From Anaerolineae bacterium (lineage in GTDB: Bacteria; Chloroflexota; Anaerolineae; B4-G1), in contig JADHWW010000195.1 of the NCBI GenBank assembly GCA_016783285.1, positions 1 through 7,572 on the forward strand: a DNA stretch of 7,572 nt, given 5' to 3'. Below the pieces are notes generated by a model. It made no database searches and was not told where the DNA came from. It saw nothing but the letters and a program-made list of their open reading frames with translations. Shown here piece after piece: positions 6,577 through 7,572 of this stretch. The position numbers were made by a program, and so were the translations under genes. Position 1 is the stretch's first letter; each line of letters begins with the position of its first letter.

Positions 6577-7572
6577 ATGTCCCAAAAGTCTCGTCTCGTT
6601 CGCAGTCTGTTGCTCATCTCTCTCTTGTTCTCGCTGGTATCCCAACTGGCCCTGGCCATGCCGTTACTATCGAGAAACCCGGACCCCGGCGATCCCGTGG
6701 CAGCCAGCCCCGAGATCGCCAATGCAGACAACGTGATACAAGGCCACGCGCTGACCGATGAAGCCACGCCGCAGCCAGTCCAGAACGCGCTCATCGTTGC
6801 CAAAAAGACAGTGGGAGGCGACGAAGAAACGACGTTGACAGATGCGAGCGGCGCCTACACGCTGACCGTGCCCTCCGGCGGCTGGTGGGTGAGCGCCGTG
6901 GTGACCGACACTACCACTCCATCCAACGTGGTGCCCCCCGCTCACCCCCAATGGGTCTACTTTCTGCCCGGTGGTCCATACACAGAAACACGGAACTTTG
7001 CTTTCACGGTGCCCGAAGCCCAGATCGTGGGCCGGGTGCTGGTCGCCGGGACTCTGATCACCCCGACCTGTCCGGTGACCGTCACGGCCACTGGCCTGGT
7101 GCGCGTGTCGGAGCAGATAGACGCGAACGGCTTCTTCACCCTGACCGTGCCCGCCGGCCTGTACGTGGTAACCGTCCGGCCCGAGAACCTCCTCCTCTAT
7201 CTCCCCCCGGCCCCGGTGCAGGGATACGTTTCCGACGGGGAAACCTGGGATCTGGGAGACCTCTACCTGATCCCGTTTGGGGATGCCGCCACCCTGAGCG
7301 GGCAGGTGCTGACGCCGGACGGCCAGGGCGTGCCGGGGCTCCGCGTCGTGGCCTACAATCTGGATCGGACCACGCTCTTACCAAGCCGGTCCACCACGAC
7401 GGAGGAGCCCAACGGGGATTTCACGCTCACCGTCCAGGCGGGTACCTGGTGGGTGGCGGTGGCCCTGGGCGAGGGCGACGATTACATGCCCTATCGCCTG
7501 CAATGGCAAACCGTCGTGTCTGTCGAGCCTGGTGGCACGGTGGACGACATCGTGCTGCGCGTCACGCCAGCC
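6577..7572 (+). CDS. Secreted carboxypeptidase-regulatory-like repeat protein, 3' end outside window
   Basis: The frame is open from ATG 6577 to the window edge (332 residues, no stop). AAGGAGG at 6561-6567 sets the start. Residues 1-27 are a Sec signal peptide: basic KSRLVR, hydrophobic LLLISLLFSLVSQL, cleavage after ALA (25-27). The mature part has three related beta-sandwich repeats with the pattern G..L......P....V.......T...G.FTLTVPAG.WWV.V. Repeat 1 is about residues 52-110, repeat 2 about 147-202 and repeat 3 about 238-298. Each ends in a variant of YTLTVPSGGWWVSAV, FTLTVPAGLYVVTV or FTLTVQAGTWWVAVA. This is the carboxypeptidase regulatory-like/CnaB-like fold found in large secreted or surface proteins, where it serves as a spacer or carbohydrate/protein-binding module. 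No enzyme domain is seen in the part present, so its role is unknown. The double promoter suggests high or regulated expression. Confidence 0.9.
   Translation, partial: MSQKSRLVRSLLLISLLFSLVSQLALAMPLLSRNPDPGDPVAASPEIANADNVIQGHALTDEATPQPVQNALIVAKKTVGGDEETTLTDASGAYTLTVPSGGWWVSAVVTDTTTPSNVVPPAHPQWVYFLPGGPYTETRNFAFTVPEAQIVGRVLVAGTLITPTCPVTVTATGLVRVSEQIDANGFFTLTVPAGLYVVTVRPENLLLYLPPAPVQGYVSDGETWDLGDLYLIPFGDAATLSGQVLTPDGQGVPGLRVVAYNLDRTTLLPSRSTTTEEPNGDFTLTVQAGTWWVAVALGEGDDYMPYRLQWQTVVSVEPGGTVDDIVLRVTPA

Noticed and set aside
6512..6736. A protein starting MASNKSNAVV in the second 37-bp repeat
   Set aside because: It overlaps the signal-peptide gene in another frame and reads through its ribosome binding site; no ribosome binding site of its own. 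The repeated 10-codon frame is kept only as a note.

Overview
The window looks like a piece of a bacterial chromosome from the phylum Chloroflexota (Anaerolineae-like). This is an inference from gene style, not from a marker gene. It is GC-rich, has ordinary sigma-A promoters and AGGAGG ribosome binding sites, and carries a bacterial SAM-I riboswitch. Yet two central housekeeping enzymes are of the archaeal/eukaryotic type: methionine adenosyltransferase (PF01941 type) and prolyl-tRNA synthetase with a C-terminal zinc domain. It also has a VapC toxin locus, a LuxR/NarL-type histidine kinase fragment and a large secreted beta-sandwich-repeat protein.

Layout. Bases 1-764 (minus strand) hold a membrane protein that runs off the left edge and, just upstream of it, a broken sensor histidine kinase that keeps only its first membrane helix and the C-terminal half of its ATPase domain. 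A tRNA-Val(CAC) gene (858-931, minus) is fired divergently from the next unit. Bases 974-2437 (plus) are a complete regulatory unit: consensus promoter, SAM-I riboswitch, intrinsic terminator and an archaeal-type SAM synthetase. Bases 2611-3131 (plus) are a second unit with the same logic but no leader I recognise: consensus promoter, about 177 nt of structured leader with a possible 23-codon leader peptide, an intrinsic terminator, then a small MazG-like nucleotide pyrophosphohydrolase. Bases 3169-3880 (minus) are a vapBC-type toxin-antitoxin pair with its own promoter. Bases 3900-4788 (plus) hold a metallophosphoesterase and a frame-preserving gene remnant. Bases 4902-6380 (plus) are proS, with a dispersed-repeat insertion inside its zinc-domain loop. 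Bases 6398-6540 hold two promoters, each followed by an identical 37-bp repeat. Bases 6577-7572 are the start of a secreted protein made of repeated carboxypeptidase-regulatory-like domains, cut by the right edge.

How it fits together. The plus-strand genes look like independent housekeeping units, not one pathway. The SAM synthetase is switched off by its own product through the riboswitch. The nucleotide-pool cleaner appears to be controlled by an analogous transcription-attenuation leader whose signal is unknown. proS seems to be transcribed alone or by read-through. The least explained parts are the leader at 2646-2822 and the duplicated promoter/37-bp repeat at 6398-6540. Two genes, at 393-764 and 4528-4788, seem to have suffered internal deletions that kept the reading frame.
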